Part shown: in pieces, positions 45,306-54,190 of the stretch | Position numbering within the stretch: position 1 is the stretch's first letter | Layout of the letters: every line of letters begins with the position of its first letter | Assembly (NCBI GenBank): GCA_031276635.1 | Contig: JAISMU010000109.1 | Coordinates: forward strand, 1 to 58,797 | Reading direction: 5' to 3' | DNA length: 58,797 bases | DNA from: Deltaproteobacteria bacterium | GTDB lineage: Bacteria > Desulfobacterota > Desulfarculia > Adiutricales > Adiutricaceae | Notes under the pieces: generated by a model | Seen by the model: the letters and a program-made list of their open reading frames with translations, nothing else | Database searches by the model: none | Told to the model about the DNA's origin: nothing | Translations under genes and position numbers: made by a program

Positions 45306-46646
45306 TTAAGCGACACTGAACTCTTTGAGGAACTTGGTCAAGTGGGCCGCCTCTCGAGGCCCAATAGCGACTTTCCAACCCGGTAGCTCCTCTTCCATAT
45401 CACCTGATATGGCCGCGGCGTACCCTGGGATAATCACGGACTTGTGCTTGATCTTGTCCACAATGCCGCTCCGCTTCAAGACAAACTGACCAACGTCATC
45501 GCCGGAGAATTTACCGGCCGCCCAGGCTGTCAAAACCGAAAGGCCCTCGGAGTCCTTAATTAATAACCAGCTGGGCACCCGGCTGGCCTCTACCTCGCCA
45601 GAAACAATAAAATAAGTCAAAGAGAAATTGGTGGTTACCAGGACCGGGCTGTTCTCGTCAGGATCGTTGATGGGATAAATGCCCTCAGTCTGGGTCATGG
45701 GCCGCTGCGGGTCAGTGAAGATGTTGAGCCGCTGCAGCAACAGAGGGAAGACCACGGCGCCGTCCAGATCCGAGAGGACCACAATGCCGGCGTACTTGGC
45801 GATCAGGCTGGCCGCCACCGGAACTTGCAGGGCCAGATTGTCGGTGATCTCGTTGGGGAACGTGATGGTGCCGTAGCCATAATCGCGGTTCTGACCAACC
45901 AGGGCCGCCCGCCGCATGGCCACCGAATCCTGGAAAACCTTCTTGGGCGTCCGGGCCCCGGTGTCCACCACAATGTCATTGATCCCGGCCTCTTTGAGAC
46001 CCTTGGTCAACACGGCCACCTCGTCCAGGTCCTTGGCCTTGAGCCAGACCGGAACCTTGGCCGCCTTGGCCACCTCGGCCACTTCCTTGTAATTGGCCGC
46101 CGTGGCCGGCCCGATCAGGGGGTTCTTGCCAGCCAGGGCTTCCGCGGCTGATTTCAAGGCCGCCACATCCTCGCTGTAAAGAACCACTGACAAATCGCTG
46201 TTGTCCACCACCGCCTTGGCCGCCGCCGCCAGATTGGGGCCGCCCTTGACAATGGCCAACTCAGGCCGCAGATTCAAGCCCACCCGCAGATACTGGAGAG
46301 CTTGCCACCTCTTGACTGTGGCCGCGATGTCCGCCGCGCTTTTGCTGTCCTCAATCAACCCGCCGATGCCGGTGGGGTTGAAGAAAGTCTTCTCGTGGCG
46401 ATACTGGACCGTCTCGCCGCCAACCTTGATGGCCGTGGCCCCAGAGCCGATAGTCACCGGCCTGATTGGGGGAGCCGAGGCGGCCGAAAGCTTCTCCCGA
46501 GAGGCTTCGGAAACGTCTGGACAGGCGTCCAACTCCGCCTTGCCCGAGGCCAGGTTCATGGCGAAAGCCAGACAGGTTGGGGACCCACACTTCTTGCAAT
46601 TGGTGCCTGGTAAAAGTTTAAAGATCTGAATACCGGTCAGAGCCAT
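45306..46646 (-). CDS. acsC: Corrinoid/iron-sulfur protein large (gamma) subunit
   Basis: With AcsD it forms the methyl carrier between AcsE and AcsB. The 446-residue product has the N-terminal [4Fe-4S] domain with Cys17, Cys20, Cys25 and Cys42 (NCKKCGSPTC ... DACPDV), a TIM barrel (about 90-320), and a C-terminal cobalamin-binding domain (TTNFSLTYFIVSGEVEA onward). The length fits the acetogen protein. It lies between acsB and acsE, with a 150-base gap upstream containing a hairpin. Confidence 0.96.
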   Translation of the reverse strand: MALTGIQIFKLLPGTNCKKCGSPTCLAFAMNLASGKAELDACPDVSEASREKLSAASAPPIRPVTIGSGATAIKVGGETVQYRHEKTFFNPTGIGGLIEDSKSAADIAATVKRWQALQYLRVGLNLRPELAIVKGGPNLAAAAKAVVDNSDLSVVLYSEDVAALKSAAEALAGKNPLIGPATAANYKEVAEVAKAAKVPVWLKAKDLDEVAVLTKGLKEAGINDIVVDTGARTPKKVFQDSVAMRRAALVGQNRDYGYGTITFPNEITDNLALQVPVAASLIAKYAGIVVLSDLDGAVVFPLLLQRLNIFTDPQRPMTQTEGIYPINDPDENSPVLVTTNFSLTYFIVSGEVEASRVPSWLLIKDSEGLSVLTAWAAGKFSGDDVGQFVLKRSGIVDKIKHKSVIIPGYAAAISGDMEEELPGWKVAIGPREAAHLTKFLKEFSVA

Positions 46647-46748
46647 TGGTAACTCCTAAAATCTGTCAGACTGAGCCTGACTCTAAGATGTTCCCGCCTG
46701 GCCTGAACCTAAGAATAAGGCGCTCGTCTCCAGCGGCGGGGTCAATCA

Positions 46749-46775
46749 GGGGTCCCCCTTTGGGTAGGGGACCCC
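46749..46775 (-). other. Intercistronic hairpin, acsB-acsC
   Basis: GGGGTCCCC (46749-46757) pairs with GGGGACCCC (46767-46775), 9 bp, loop of nine. No T-run after it, so it is more likely a processing or stability element than a terminator. Confidence 0.65.
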
Positions 46776-46796
46776 CTGGTCAAATATAATGATGGC

Positions 46797-49013
46797 TCAC
46801 CCGAACAGGGATTCCATCTCCAAAGCCGGGTGCTGCTTTTCCGTGAGGAAGGGCAGAATTTCCTCCTCGGTCAAGCCCACAGTCTCATCAGCGATGCGGT
46901 CCACCAGATCCGGGATACCCAGCTCCTGGCCGCGCTTTAACAAGTTGTCGCGAAGCTCGTCCTTGAGGCCCTTGGGCATCCAGACCAGGCGCTTGAGCCC
47001 ACCGTCGCCCACCAGGAACTTCTTCTGAATAATGTTGTACTTGGAGTGGCCGACAAAGCCCGGGGCCTGGTTACCGCCACCCATGGTGCCGGCCAAAGTC
47101 GAGAACTTCATGCCGCTGGGGGTCTCGCCAGTGTAGTCGCGGTTGACCGTCATGATGCCGTTGCAGGAAGGCAGAACGGCGGCGATGCACTCGCAACAAC
47201 CGCAGGTGGTCATGGGATCGTTCATCAGGCTGTAGAAGCAGACGTTGGTAACCGCCTGCCGAGAAGCCTTCTCAATGAACTCGTTGGCGCCCTTGTATAT
47301 GCCCAGCCGAGTGTCCAGGATCTCGCCCTTCTCAATGGGCTGGTTGGGGCCAGTGGGGTTGATCTCGAAACTGGCCTTGCAATCCATCCAGTTGTAGGCT
47401 CCGCACAGACCAGTCCGCTCCGGGGAAACCACGCAAACGTGGTTGGGGGCGAAACTCTGGCAGAGGGTGCAGCTGTAATAGGTCTCAGTCCCCTCGTCGG
47501 TCATGTTTTCCACGCGGGCGTCACGCACCACGTAGACGTGGCGGGCCTTTTCGCGCATTTCCTCAGCCTGCTTGGCGTCGGTGTAGAGCTTAACCTGAAG
47601 CTTGTCAAAGACAGCCCCAAAGTCCTGATGGAGCTTGGCGTGCAGAATCGTGCCGATGTGCTTAATGGTGAAGCCCTTGGCCACGGCCTCCTTGGAGACC
47701 CGAATCATGCCGATATCGCGCTGGCCGGTGTGCATGAGACCCTGAGCGTAGTTGACCAGGTGGTGGATCTGCCGCTCCAGGATGGGCTCGAAGTCCTCCT
47801 GGAACTTGCGGCCAGCCACCTCGACCACGATAGCCAGAGGCAGGGACCCGCCTTCGGGCACGTCCTTGATATCCGGGCCAAAGACCTCGATCTTGCCATC
47901 CTCGACCTGATCCATGGGGGCCGAGGTGACCCACTCGACTGTGGCCGTCTTCGAGCCGCCACCGATCTCCAGGTACATATCGTTCTTGCGGATGCGCTCG
48001 CCCTCGAAAGCCGGCCCGTAAGCCACAGGCACGTCCACAGTGGCCACGGTGGTCTTGAGGCCGCGGACTTCCACCGACTTCTGGACCATCTCCTTGAGGG
48101 GCACGTTGGCCACAACGTGCTCGTAGGTGCACACGCCGGTGGGCAGGATCTCGGGGATGTCCGTGTCAGACAGGGTCGGGAAACCCCAGTTGACGCAGCC
48201 GGCGGCGTTGGCGGCCCACTCGGCGTTGACTTCGCCCATGGCGTTAATGAAGGCGAAAATGCGGTCCTTATTATAAAGGAGCATCCGGCGATAGTCGCCA
48301 GGCCTGACGCCACCAAAGGCCATGGCCGCCCGGTTGGCGAAACCCAGCGCGAAAACGGCCGCCGAGATGTCCGGGCCAAAGGAGACCAAGCGGGTGTTCC
48401 AGCCGATCTCAACCCCGGCCTCTACCAGCTGCTCGGAGAAGGTGGTGCCGCCCTGGTTGGCGCACATGAAGACGTAGATGGAGCGCTTCTGGTAATCCAG
48501 GGCGATCTCCTTGGCGATCTCCGGATTGGGGGCGGCCCCGACGATGGCCACGAAACCAGGGGCCGAGCCATCGACGAACTGCACGCCGCGTTTCCGGAAA
48601 ACCGTGTCCTCCGCGGCGCCCAGCCAAATCTTGCCCTTCTCCAGGTCCACTTCCTCGGAGACGATGTAGAAGTCTGGATCCTCCACGTACCGGATGGCCT
48701 CAACCACTTCCTCGGCCAGAATGGCCGCCATGCCGGCGTCCAGCAATGGCCCCAGGTAAGGCAAATAGTTCAGGCTCTTGACGTGGGGAGGCAGCAGGGC
48801 CCGAGCCACTTCCAGGGGCTTCTTGGCGTCGCCCAGAGTTTTGACCGGCAAGCCCAGAAGAGAGTAAATGATGGGCAGATAATAGGCCGTGTTGGGGAAC
48901 TCCAGTTTCTGATCTGGCCCATATTTTTCCAAAGCCCGAGCGTATTTGCCCTCAGCTTTTTGGACTATGTTATAGCCACCTTGGATGGCGGCGAAGGCTA
49001 CTAGCTTAGACAC
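46797..49013 (-). CDS. acsB: CO-methylating acetyl-CoA synthase
   Basis: Makes acetyl-CoA from the AcsCD methyl group, CO and CoA at the nickel A-cluster. At 738 residues it is the full bacterial type, with the N-terminal domain that docks on CODH. A-cluster ligands are all present: Cys515, Cys518, Cys527 and Cys537 (SCTLCQSFAPNHVC ... GLCGA) and the Cys604-Gly-Cys606 proximal/distal nickel site (TTCGCCECI). These match the clostridial positions at a shift of nine. The start ATG at 49013 has GGAGG upstream. It follows acsA, its tunnel partner. Confidence 0.97.
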   Translation of the reverse strand: MSKLVAFAAIQGGYNIVQKAEGKYARALEKYGPDQKLEFPNTAYYLPIIYSLLGLPVKTLGDAKKPLEVARALLPPHVKSLNYLPYLGPLLDAGMAAILAEEVVEAIRYVEDPDFYIVSEEVDLEKGKIWLGAAEDTVFRKRGVQFVDGSAPGFVAIVGAAPNPEIAKEIALDYQKRSIYVFMCANQGGTTFSEQLVEAGVEIGWNTRLVSFGPDISAAVFALGFANRAAMAFGGVRPGDYRRMLLYNKDRIFAFINAMGEVNAEWAANAAGCVNWGFPTLSDTDIPEILPTGVCTYEHVVANVPLKEMVQKSVEVRGLKTTVATVDVPVAYGPAFEGERIRKNDMYLEIGGGSKTATVEWVTSAPMDQVEDGKIEVFGPDIKDVPEGGSLPLAIVVEVAGRKFQEDFEPILERQIHHLVNYAQGLMHTGQRDIGMIRVSKEAVAKGFTIKHIGTILHAKLHQDFGAVFDKLQVKLYTDAKQAEEMREKARHVYVVRDARVENMTDEGTETYYSCTLCQSFAPNHVCVVSPERTGLCGAYNWMDCKASFEINPTGPNQPIEKGEILDTRLGIYKGANEFIEKASRQAVTNVCFYSLMNDPMTTCGCCECIAAVLPSCNGIMTVNRDYTGETPSGMKFSTLAGTMGGGNQAPGFVGHSKYNIIQKKFLVGDGGLKRLVWMPKGLKDELRDNLLKRGQELGIPDLVDRIADETVGLTEEEILPFLTEKQHPALEMESLFG

Positions 49014-49051
49014 GAAAAACCTCCGTCTAGCGTTAGAAACACCGGGATAAT

Positions 49052-49075
49052 GGGCGGCGGGCCGACCCGCCGCCC
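49052..49075 (-). other. Intercistronic hairpin, acsA-acsB
   Basis: GGGCGGCGGG (49052-49061) pairs perfectly with CCCGCCGCCC (49066-49075), loop of four. It is very stable, without a T-run, and sits midway between the acsA stop and the acsB start. Confidence 0.7.
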
Positions 49076-49091
49076 CAGGCTGTGGAACTTA

Positions 49092-51110
49092 TCAGGCCGC
49101 CTCAATCTTCTGACGGTCAGCCATATCCATCAGCACGCGCTCGCGGGCCTTGTCGATGCCCAGAGCCGCCCTCTTATTGTCGATGTGGATCAGGATCTTC
49201 TGCGCGGCCAGAACCGGGTCGGGCTCGTAGTCCCAACGCCCGCCGTACAGCTCCTCCATATCGTGTTCCAGATGTTTCTTGACCGTGGGCGAGCCATTGA
49301 TGGGCAGGGAAACACCCAACATGACATACACCCCGGAGGTGACGAAATACTGCCCGATGCCAACGGCTTTCTCACTCATCCAGCCAGGGGCGGCCCCGGC
49401 GGCCGGCAGATCGGCCAGTTCCTTGCCCAGCCCGCCAGCCTTGACGACCTCGGTGGCCGCCGTGAGAATGCGGGAGTTATCCAGGCAGGAGCCCATATGC
49501 AGAACCGGCGGAATGCCCACCGTCTCGCAGACCTCAGCCAGACCAGGCCCAGCGTAAACCGCCGCCGCCTCAGGAGTCAGCAGACCAGCCTTGCCGCAGG
49601 CCATGGCCGAGCAGCCGGTGGTCAGAACGATGACATCGTTCTTGATCAGCTCCTTGATCAGGGCCAGGTGGACCTCATCATGCTCCATGCGGGCGTTGTT
49701 GCAACCAACCACGCCGCAGACGCCGCGGATGCGGCCATTGATGATGTTATCATTGAGGGGCACGAAAGAGCCCCGGAAAGTGCCGCCCAGATGGTACTTG
49801 ATGGCCTCGGTGGAGAAGCCGACCACCATCCGGTTGGTGTCGGAGGGGATATTGACCTCGCCGCGGTTCGGGAAGTTGTCGGCCGCGATTTTGATGATCT
49901 CTTTGGCCTTATCCAGGGCGGCGTGCTCCTCGAAGTTGACGTGAACAGTGTTCTTGCCCGAGGCGCACTTGGCGATAGGCATAGTAGTGATGAACTTGGT
50001 GTGGTAGCACTCAGAGACGTTGGCCAAGTTCTCCATGACGCACTGAACGTCCACCACCATGGCCTCAACCGCCCCAGTGATGACCGCCAACTCTTGCTGG
50101 AGATAATCGCCAGCGATGGGCATGCCGTGCCGGACCAGGATCTCGTTGGCCGTGCAACACATCCCGGCCACAACGTAGCCATTGGCTCCCTTGGAGCGGG
50201 CGTATTCCTGCATTTCAGGCAAATTGACGGCGCAGACAATCATCTCGGAGACCAAGGGATCGTGGCCGTGGACAATGATGTTGATCTTGTCGCGGGACAG
50301 GACGCCGAGGTTGATCTTCCCGGTGTTGGGATAGGGGGTGCCGAACATGATGTCCTGCAGATCCGTGGCCATCATCGAGCCGCCCCAACCGTTGCCCAAA
50401 GAGCAGCGGGCGCCTTGCTTCAACAGGTTCCGGTAATCCTGATCCACGCCCATATGGGTGCGGTGCATGATTTCCACGACCTCGCGATCAATGCCGCGAG
50501 GTTTGACATCCTGCTTGGCCCAGCGATCCTGGGTGGCCTGAGGAGCGCGCTTGAGGTAGATCAACTCCCCTTGCTGCTGACCCCACTGACCCAGAGCGAC
50601 TTCCCCGACCTCCACGGCGATGTCCCACTTGTCGCGGGGCACTTCCACGCCGTTCTCCTCAACCGTGGTCGGGATGCCAAAAAAGCCGGCGACCTCGCGC
50701 AGCTTGATCTCATCCTTAATGGTGTAGTCGTTGGCTTCGCGGCGGGCCATAGCCAGGAAGGTCTCGGTGACGCTGCGGCCATGATCGGAGTGGGAGGCGC
50801 AACCGGCGGCGATCATGCGCAGGAGGTTACGGGCCACAATGGTCTCTGGGGTGGCCCCGCACAAACCAATGCGCTTGTCAGGTTCGGTCCCGTCCTTAAT
50901 AGCCTTGGTCAAAGGCACCCGACAGGGGCCTTGGGAGCAGATCTTACAACAGATACCCTCGGTGCCTATATTGCACTGCTTCATCTTGATCGCTCGGTCG
51001 AAAATGGTTTCAATGCCCTTCGACTGAGCCAGGTGAAGCATCTTTATTGTGGCCTTGTCAACGGTTACGTCTTCAGGCACTGCCAGTTTACCAGCGTTGG
51101 CTTCTGACAT
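49092..51110 (-). CDS. acsA: Anaerobic carbon monoxide dehydrogenase, catalytic subunit
   Basis: Nickel-iron CODH that reduces CO2 to CO and feeds it to AcsB. The 672-residue protein fits the acetogen type. N-terminal cysteines in CNIGTEGICCKICSQGPCR bind the B and D clusters. C-cluster ligands lie in CCTANEIL, GVVGCNNARM, LTTGCSAMACGKAG and HMGSCLDNSR. The HSDHGRSVTE histidines match the proton relay. It follows a 48-codon ORF and precedes acsB. No cooC or acsV activator gene is in the window, so nickel insertion factors must be elsewhere. Confidence 0.97.
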   Translation of the reverse strand: MSEANAGKLAVPEDVTVDKATIKMLHLAQSKGIETIFDRAIKMKQCNIGTEGICCKICSQGPCRVPLTKAIKDGTEPDKRIGLCGATPETIVARNLLRMIAAGCASHSDHGRSVTETFLAMARREANDYTIKDEIKLREVAGFFGIPTTVEENGVEVPRDKWDIAVEVGEVALGQWGQQQGELIYLKRAPQATQDRWAKQDVKPRGIDREVVEIMHRTHMGVDQDYRNLLKQGARCSLGNGWGGSMMATDLQDIMFGTPYPNTGKINLGVLSRDKINIIVHGHDPLVSEMIVCAVNLPEMQEYARSKGANGYVVAGMCCTANEILVRHGMPIAGDYLQQELAVITGAVEAMVVDVQCVMENLANVSECYHTKFITTMPIAKCASGKNTVHVNFEEHAALDKAKEIIKIAADNFPNRGEVNIPSDTNRMVVGFSTEAIKYHLGGTFRGSFVPLNDNIINGRIRGVCGVVGCNNARMEHDEVHLALIKELIKNDVIVLTTGCSAMACGKAGLLTPEAAAVYAGPGLAEVCETVGIPPVLHMGSCLDNSRILTAATEVVKAGGLGKELADLPAAGAAPGWMSEKAVGIGQYFVTSGVYVMLGVSLPINGSPTVKKHLEHDMEELYGGRWDYEPDPVLAAQKILIHIDNKRAALGIDKARERVLMDMADRQKIEAA

Positions 51111-51227
51111 TGGCGGACTCCTTCATGGAATTCCCGCGCGCTACTGATTCGCGTGGGTTGTATTCGGCCATGACCAACAATTTAGGCCAGGCCCTGGTGA
51201 GCTTTAGCCCCAGGCGCGAGCCAAGGG

Positions 51228-51374
51228 CTAATAGCGGGGGATTCGGACGTGAACTCGATCCAGCTCGGCGAGGATGGCGTTGGAAACCTCATCCTCAACC
51301 TTGCTCTCAGGCGCTTTCTTCTCAGGGGGAGCGGCTTTAGCCGGCTTTTTCTCTTCAGCTTTTTTAGCGCTCAT
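51228..51374 (-). CDS. Small lysine-rich ORF inside the acs operon
   Basis: A 48-residue frame starting ATG 51374 with AAGGAG 7 bases upstream. The N-terminal half is Lys/Ala/Pro/Glu-rich (MSAKKAEEKKPAKAAPPEKK) and looks disordered; the C-terminal half (EVSNAILAELDRVHVRIPRY) is a likely amphipathic helix and strand. It sits between acsD and acsA on the same strand, with hairpins in the gaps around it. The good ribosome site and coding-like composition suggest it is real. It could be an assembly or anchoring peptide for the CODH/ACS complex; that is a guess. No family recognised. Confidence 0.6.
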   Translation of the reverse strand: MSAKKAEEKKPAKAAPPEKKAPESKVEDEVSNAILAELDRVHVRIPRY

Positions 51375-51398
51375 GGCTAACTCCTTGATGGGGCCAAA

Positions 51399-51426
51399 AT
51401 TCCCAAAACCTGGCGGCCTTGGGAAT
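51399..51426 (-). other. Intercistronic hairpin, acsD-small ORF
   Basis: ATTCCCAA (51399-51406) pairs perfectly with TTGGGAAT (51419-51426). Beside it, an 18-bp perfect palindrome CTATCGCCTAGGCGATAG (51456-51473) spans the acsD stop codon. Confidence 0.6.
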
Positions 51427-51462
51427 TGAGGCTGGTTTGCCGTTTAATATTTTAACTATCGC

Positions 51463-52455
51463 CTAGGCGATAGGGGTAATCGGTACGTTAAGGTAGCCAT
51501 CGCCCTTGATTTCCCCGCCATCGGCCCACAGGTCGATATAATAGCGGACAATCTTGAGGGACTCGGGATGGGACAAGACCAGAAGACTGGTCCCGGCCGC
51601 GCACAGGGAGACGGCCTCGGTGACCTCCATGAGGACCCCGCGGCTGTTCTGGTCGCCCAAGGTGGGGACATCCTCGACCTTTTGGTTGGCTTCCTTGGTC
51701 TTCCAGATTTCCTCGCCCAACATATTGATGATGGGCTGCTGGAGTTTGTCGTCAGCCTGCAGCAGGGCCGCGGCCTGGAGACGCTCCATGACCGAGTAGC
51801 AGTACTCCATGCCATAACCCAGGCCACCGGTATTGGGATCGATAAGAATCTTGTCGGGCTTGATGCCCAGATCCATCAAAAGAATGTTCAGCTGCTTAGC
51901 CAGGTTGACATCAATGGGCGAGCGGGCGATGACCGTATGCCCATAAGCCAGGGCCTGGGCCCCAATCTGCTTGTAGTTCTTGTCAGTGATGGGCCCGATG
52001 ACGAGATTTTTGCCGGCGAATTTCTCACAAATAGCCGACAGGGTCTCAACGTCTTTATCCTTGTTGTCCACGCCGAACACGATAACCGGGACATCCACGG
52101 CGTCTAGGACTTTTTGAGTCGCGGCCACCGCCTCGGCGGCGCCGGCGTTCTTATCGTTGGGGTCCGTGCTTTTGAGGGTCAAACAGACCATATCGGCCCC
52201 ATATTCCACCGCTTTTTTGGCCCAGGTCCCAGGATCGCCAAGAACTCCCTCGTAAGCCGCGGCCAGCGGAGCGGCGTAAGACTCACCCGGATCCATGTCC
52301 CAAATCTGCAGAGCCAGCTTGGGCTTATTGGGGAGCGCGCCCTCAAAATCATAGAAAGGAAAAGCGGCCTGACCACCCAAATTGATTTTCTGGGCTCCGA
52401 CCGGAATAACATTAATTTTGCCGCTGTACTTAACGGTGTTAACTTGGAAGGCCAA
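51463..52455 (-). CDS. acsD: Corrinoid/iron-sulfur protein small (beta) subunit
   Basis: Partner of AcsC in the methyl carrier; TIM-barrel subunit of 330 residues that covers the cobalamin. Family blocks visible: FPFYDFEG, LALQIWDMDPGESY, ADMVCLTLKSTDPN, LIDPNTGGLGYGMEYCYSVM. The start is TTG at 52455, preceded by a perfect AGGAGG at 6 bases, so the rare start is compensated by a strong site. It is the first gene of the operon; no clear sigma-70 promoter was found in the 760-base region upstream. Confidence 0.95.
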   Translation of the reverse strand: MAFQVNTVKYSGKINVIPVGAQKINLGGQAAFPFYDFEGALPNKPKLALQIWDMDPGESYAAPLAAAYEGVLGDPGTWAKKAVEYGADMVCLTLKSTDPNDKNAGAAEAVAATQKVLDAVDVPVIVFGVDNKDKDVETLSAICEKFAGKNLVIGPITDKNYKQIGAQALAYGHTVIARSPIDVNLAKQLNILLMDLGIKPDKILIDPNTGGLGYGMEYCYSVMERLQAAALLQADDKLQQPIINMLGEEIWKTKEANQKVEDVPTLGDQNSRGVLMEVTEAVSLCAAGTSLLVLSHPESLKIVRYYIDLWADGGEIKGDGYLNVPITPIA

Positions 52456-53218
52456 AATCCACCTCCTGAAAAATCGGGCCAGCCATCTCAGTGTTTAGGG
52501 CTCGCGACCGCTTCATGTTTGATAGCCACGCGGCCAGTCATGGCCGATTGGCCTGGCTTTCAACCGGGTCCTGTTTGGGTCAGGGTAGTCAAGGCCAGGA
52601 TAATTGATAAAAAAAAGCCGTATAAAAGACTGACTTTATGCGAATAAGAGACTAAAAAGGTTTTTTAACCTATATTGAAACCCGCCGGGCCAACCCGATC
52701 GCGGGGTAGAATAGGAAATTTGATTAAATGTCCCCAAACTTGGGCCTAACCAATTGGAAATCATCACAGATCCAAGAGGCCAAGACCCGAAAAATTAACG
52801 ATCAATGTCGCTAAATTGTTACTATTTAATTTTGGAAATTCAGGTCAAAGGTATAAAGCGCCAAAAACCTCGTAAATTATTTAAGGTTGTCCCCCCCAAA
52901 GCCTGTTATTGCGCTCTGGCGATTCGGAACTACCCCAGCGTTTGGGCGCCTCACAGTAGCTCTCTGGGCCGGGCATTAAACTCAGTATTAGCGTGATTTA
53001 TTATGAGTAACTTCAAGGCTATTTGTCAAGTCAATTTTTGACTTTCTCCGGCCCTCTCGCCCGTTTTATCTGGCCACATGCCGGCTTGCCTTCCCTTTAA
53101 TTACTAACCTTGGTTATTAACTAACCTTGATTTTGGGTTTTTTTTGTTCCACTGGCCACAATTATTTTTTCGCGGCCCGAAAAAATTTTTCTGCCAAAAT
53201 CTCCAAAATCGTCAATCA
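52456..53218. other. acs operon upstream region
   Basis: About 760 bases between acsD and the ABC permease gene, both on the minus strand. Contains an AGGTT-TTTT-AACCT hairpin near 52657 and GC-rich inverted segments (GGCCAATCGGCC near 52545). The acs promoter must lie here but no consensus is convincing. Short frames (for example near 52805-52996) have no support. Confidence 0.4.
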
Positions 53219-54190
53219 TCATATAGACCTGACCTCCTGGCGAACAAAAGCCAGATAGGCCGCGATGAAGGTCGCCAAGGTAAACCCGGCCAGGATCAAA
53301 AGCTCCGGGGTCATCAAAGCCAGGGACTGCCCAAATGACAACCCCCCTCGGAAGTGGTTCAAAAGGATCCGGTTAACCCGGCTGGAGACCGCCATCTGAA
53401 AGGCTTCGGAGCTACCCCGGTTGGTGGGGTCCAGGAGAGTCTGGGAGGCTTGGTTGTACAGACCGGTGGGCGAGACTTTGGCGACAAGCTGGTTGACCAG
53501 ATCCCGATCGGCCAACTCCTGGTAAGTGGGCCGCTGCGAGTCGGCGGCCGGGGTCAGAACCTGAGCTAGGGCCTGACCCAGAACCGGCAGAAAGAAAGCC
53601 ACCAGAATCCACAAGGCCGCCGAGGCCAAGGCTGAGGTGGCCACGGATCGGAAAATTATGGAAAAGACAATGGCCAGGCCCAGCCAGAAACCGATGTAGA
53701 TCAGGCTCAGAATCCAAAAGGCCAAAAGGCGCAGAAGCTCCTCCGGCGTGGGGGTGACCCCGGCCCCGATCAGGCCCAGGGCTCCCAAAAGGATCATTAA
53801 GGCTGAGAGGGTGATGGCCACTGTGATGAGCCCGGCCAGGTATTTGCCCAGAATGACCTCATCGCGGTAGATGGGCTGGGAGAGGATCTTGGATAATGTC
53901 CCCTGGGCCCGTTCGCGGTTAATGGCGTCAAACCCCAGAACCAGGCCCAACAGAGGACCAAAGAGGGCTAGAAAGACAGTCAAGGGGAAAAAGGCCCCAG
54001 TGGCTGTAAAGACCAATAGAAAAGCCCGGCCTTCCATGAGCTCGTGGCTCCCGGCGGACAGAGCCTCCTTAATCCCCTGGCTGGCCAGATGAGCTCCTAG
54101 AAAGCTGATCATGCAGATTAGGGAGATGATGATCAAAAAACGGGTGGAGCTGAAATGGTCCGCCAACTCCTTGCGGATAATGGCTCTCAC
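53219..54190 (-). CDS. ABC-2 type transporter permease
   Basis: A 323-residue membrane protein with one N-terminal helix (FLIIISLICMISFLGAHLA), a soluble loop, and about five further hydrophobic segments, as in the NosY/GldF-type ABC-2 permeases. The cytoplasmic FDAINRERAQGTLSKILSQPI block is characteristic. Its ATG overlaps the stop of the ATPase gene by four bases, so the two form one exporter. Substrate unknown. Confidence 0.9.
   Translation of the reverse strand: MRAIIRKELADHFSSTRFLIIISLICMISFLGAHLASQGIKEALSAGSHELMEGRAFLLVFTATGAFFPLTVFLALFGPLLGLVLGFDAINRERAQGTLSKILSQPIYRDEVILGKYLAGLITVAITLSALMILLGALGLIGAGVTPTPEELLRLLAFWILSLIYIGFWLGLAIVFSIIFRSVATSALASAALWILVAFFLPVLGQALAQVLTPAADSQRPTYQELADRDLVNQLVAKVSPTGLYNQASQTLLDPTNRGSSEAFQMAVSSRVNRILLNHFRGGLSFGQSLALMTPELLILAGFTLATFIAAYLAFVRQEVRSI

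Noticed and set aside
47046-51107. Long plus-strand open frames opposite acsB (652 residues) and acsA (685 residues)
   Set aside because: They mirror strongly conserved metabolic genes on the minus strand. GC-rich codon bias keeps the opposite strand open; the translations are low-complexity Gly/His/Asp/Val strings with no domain.
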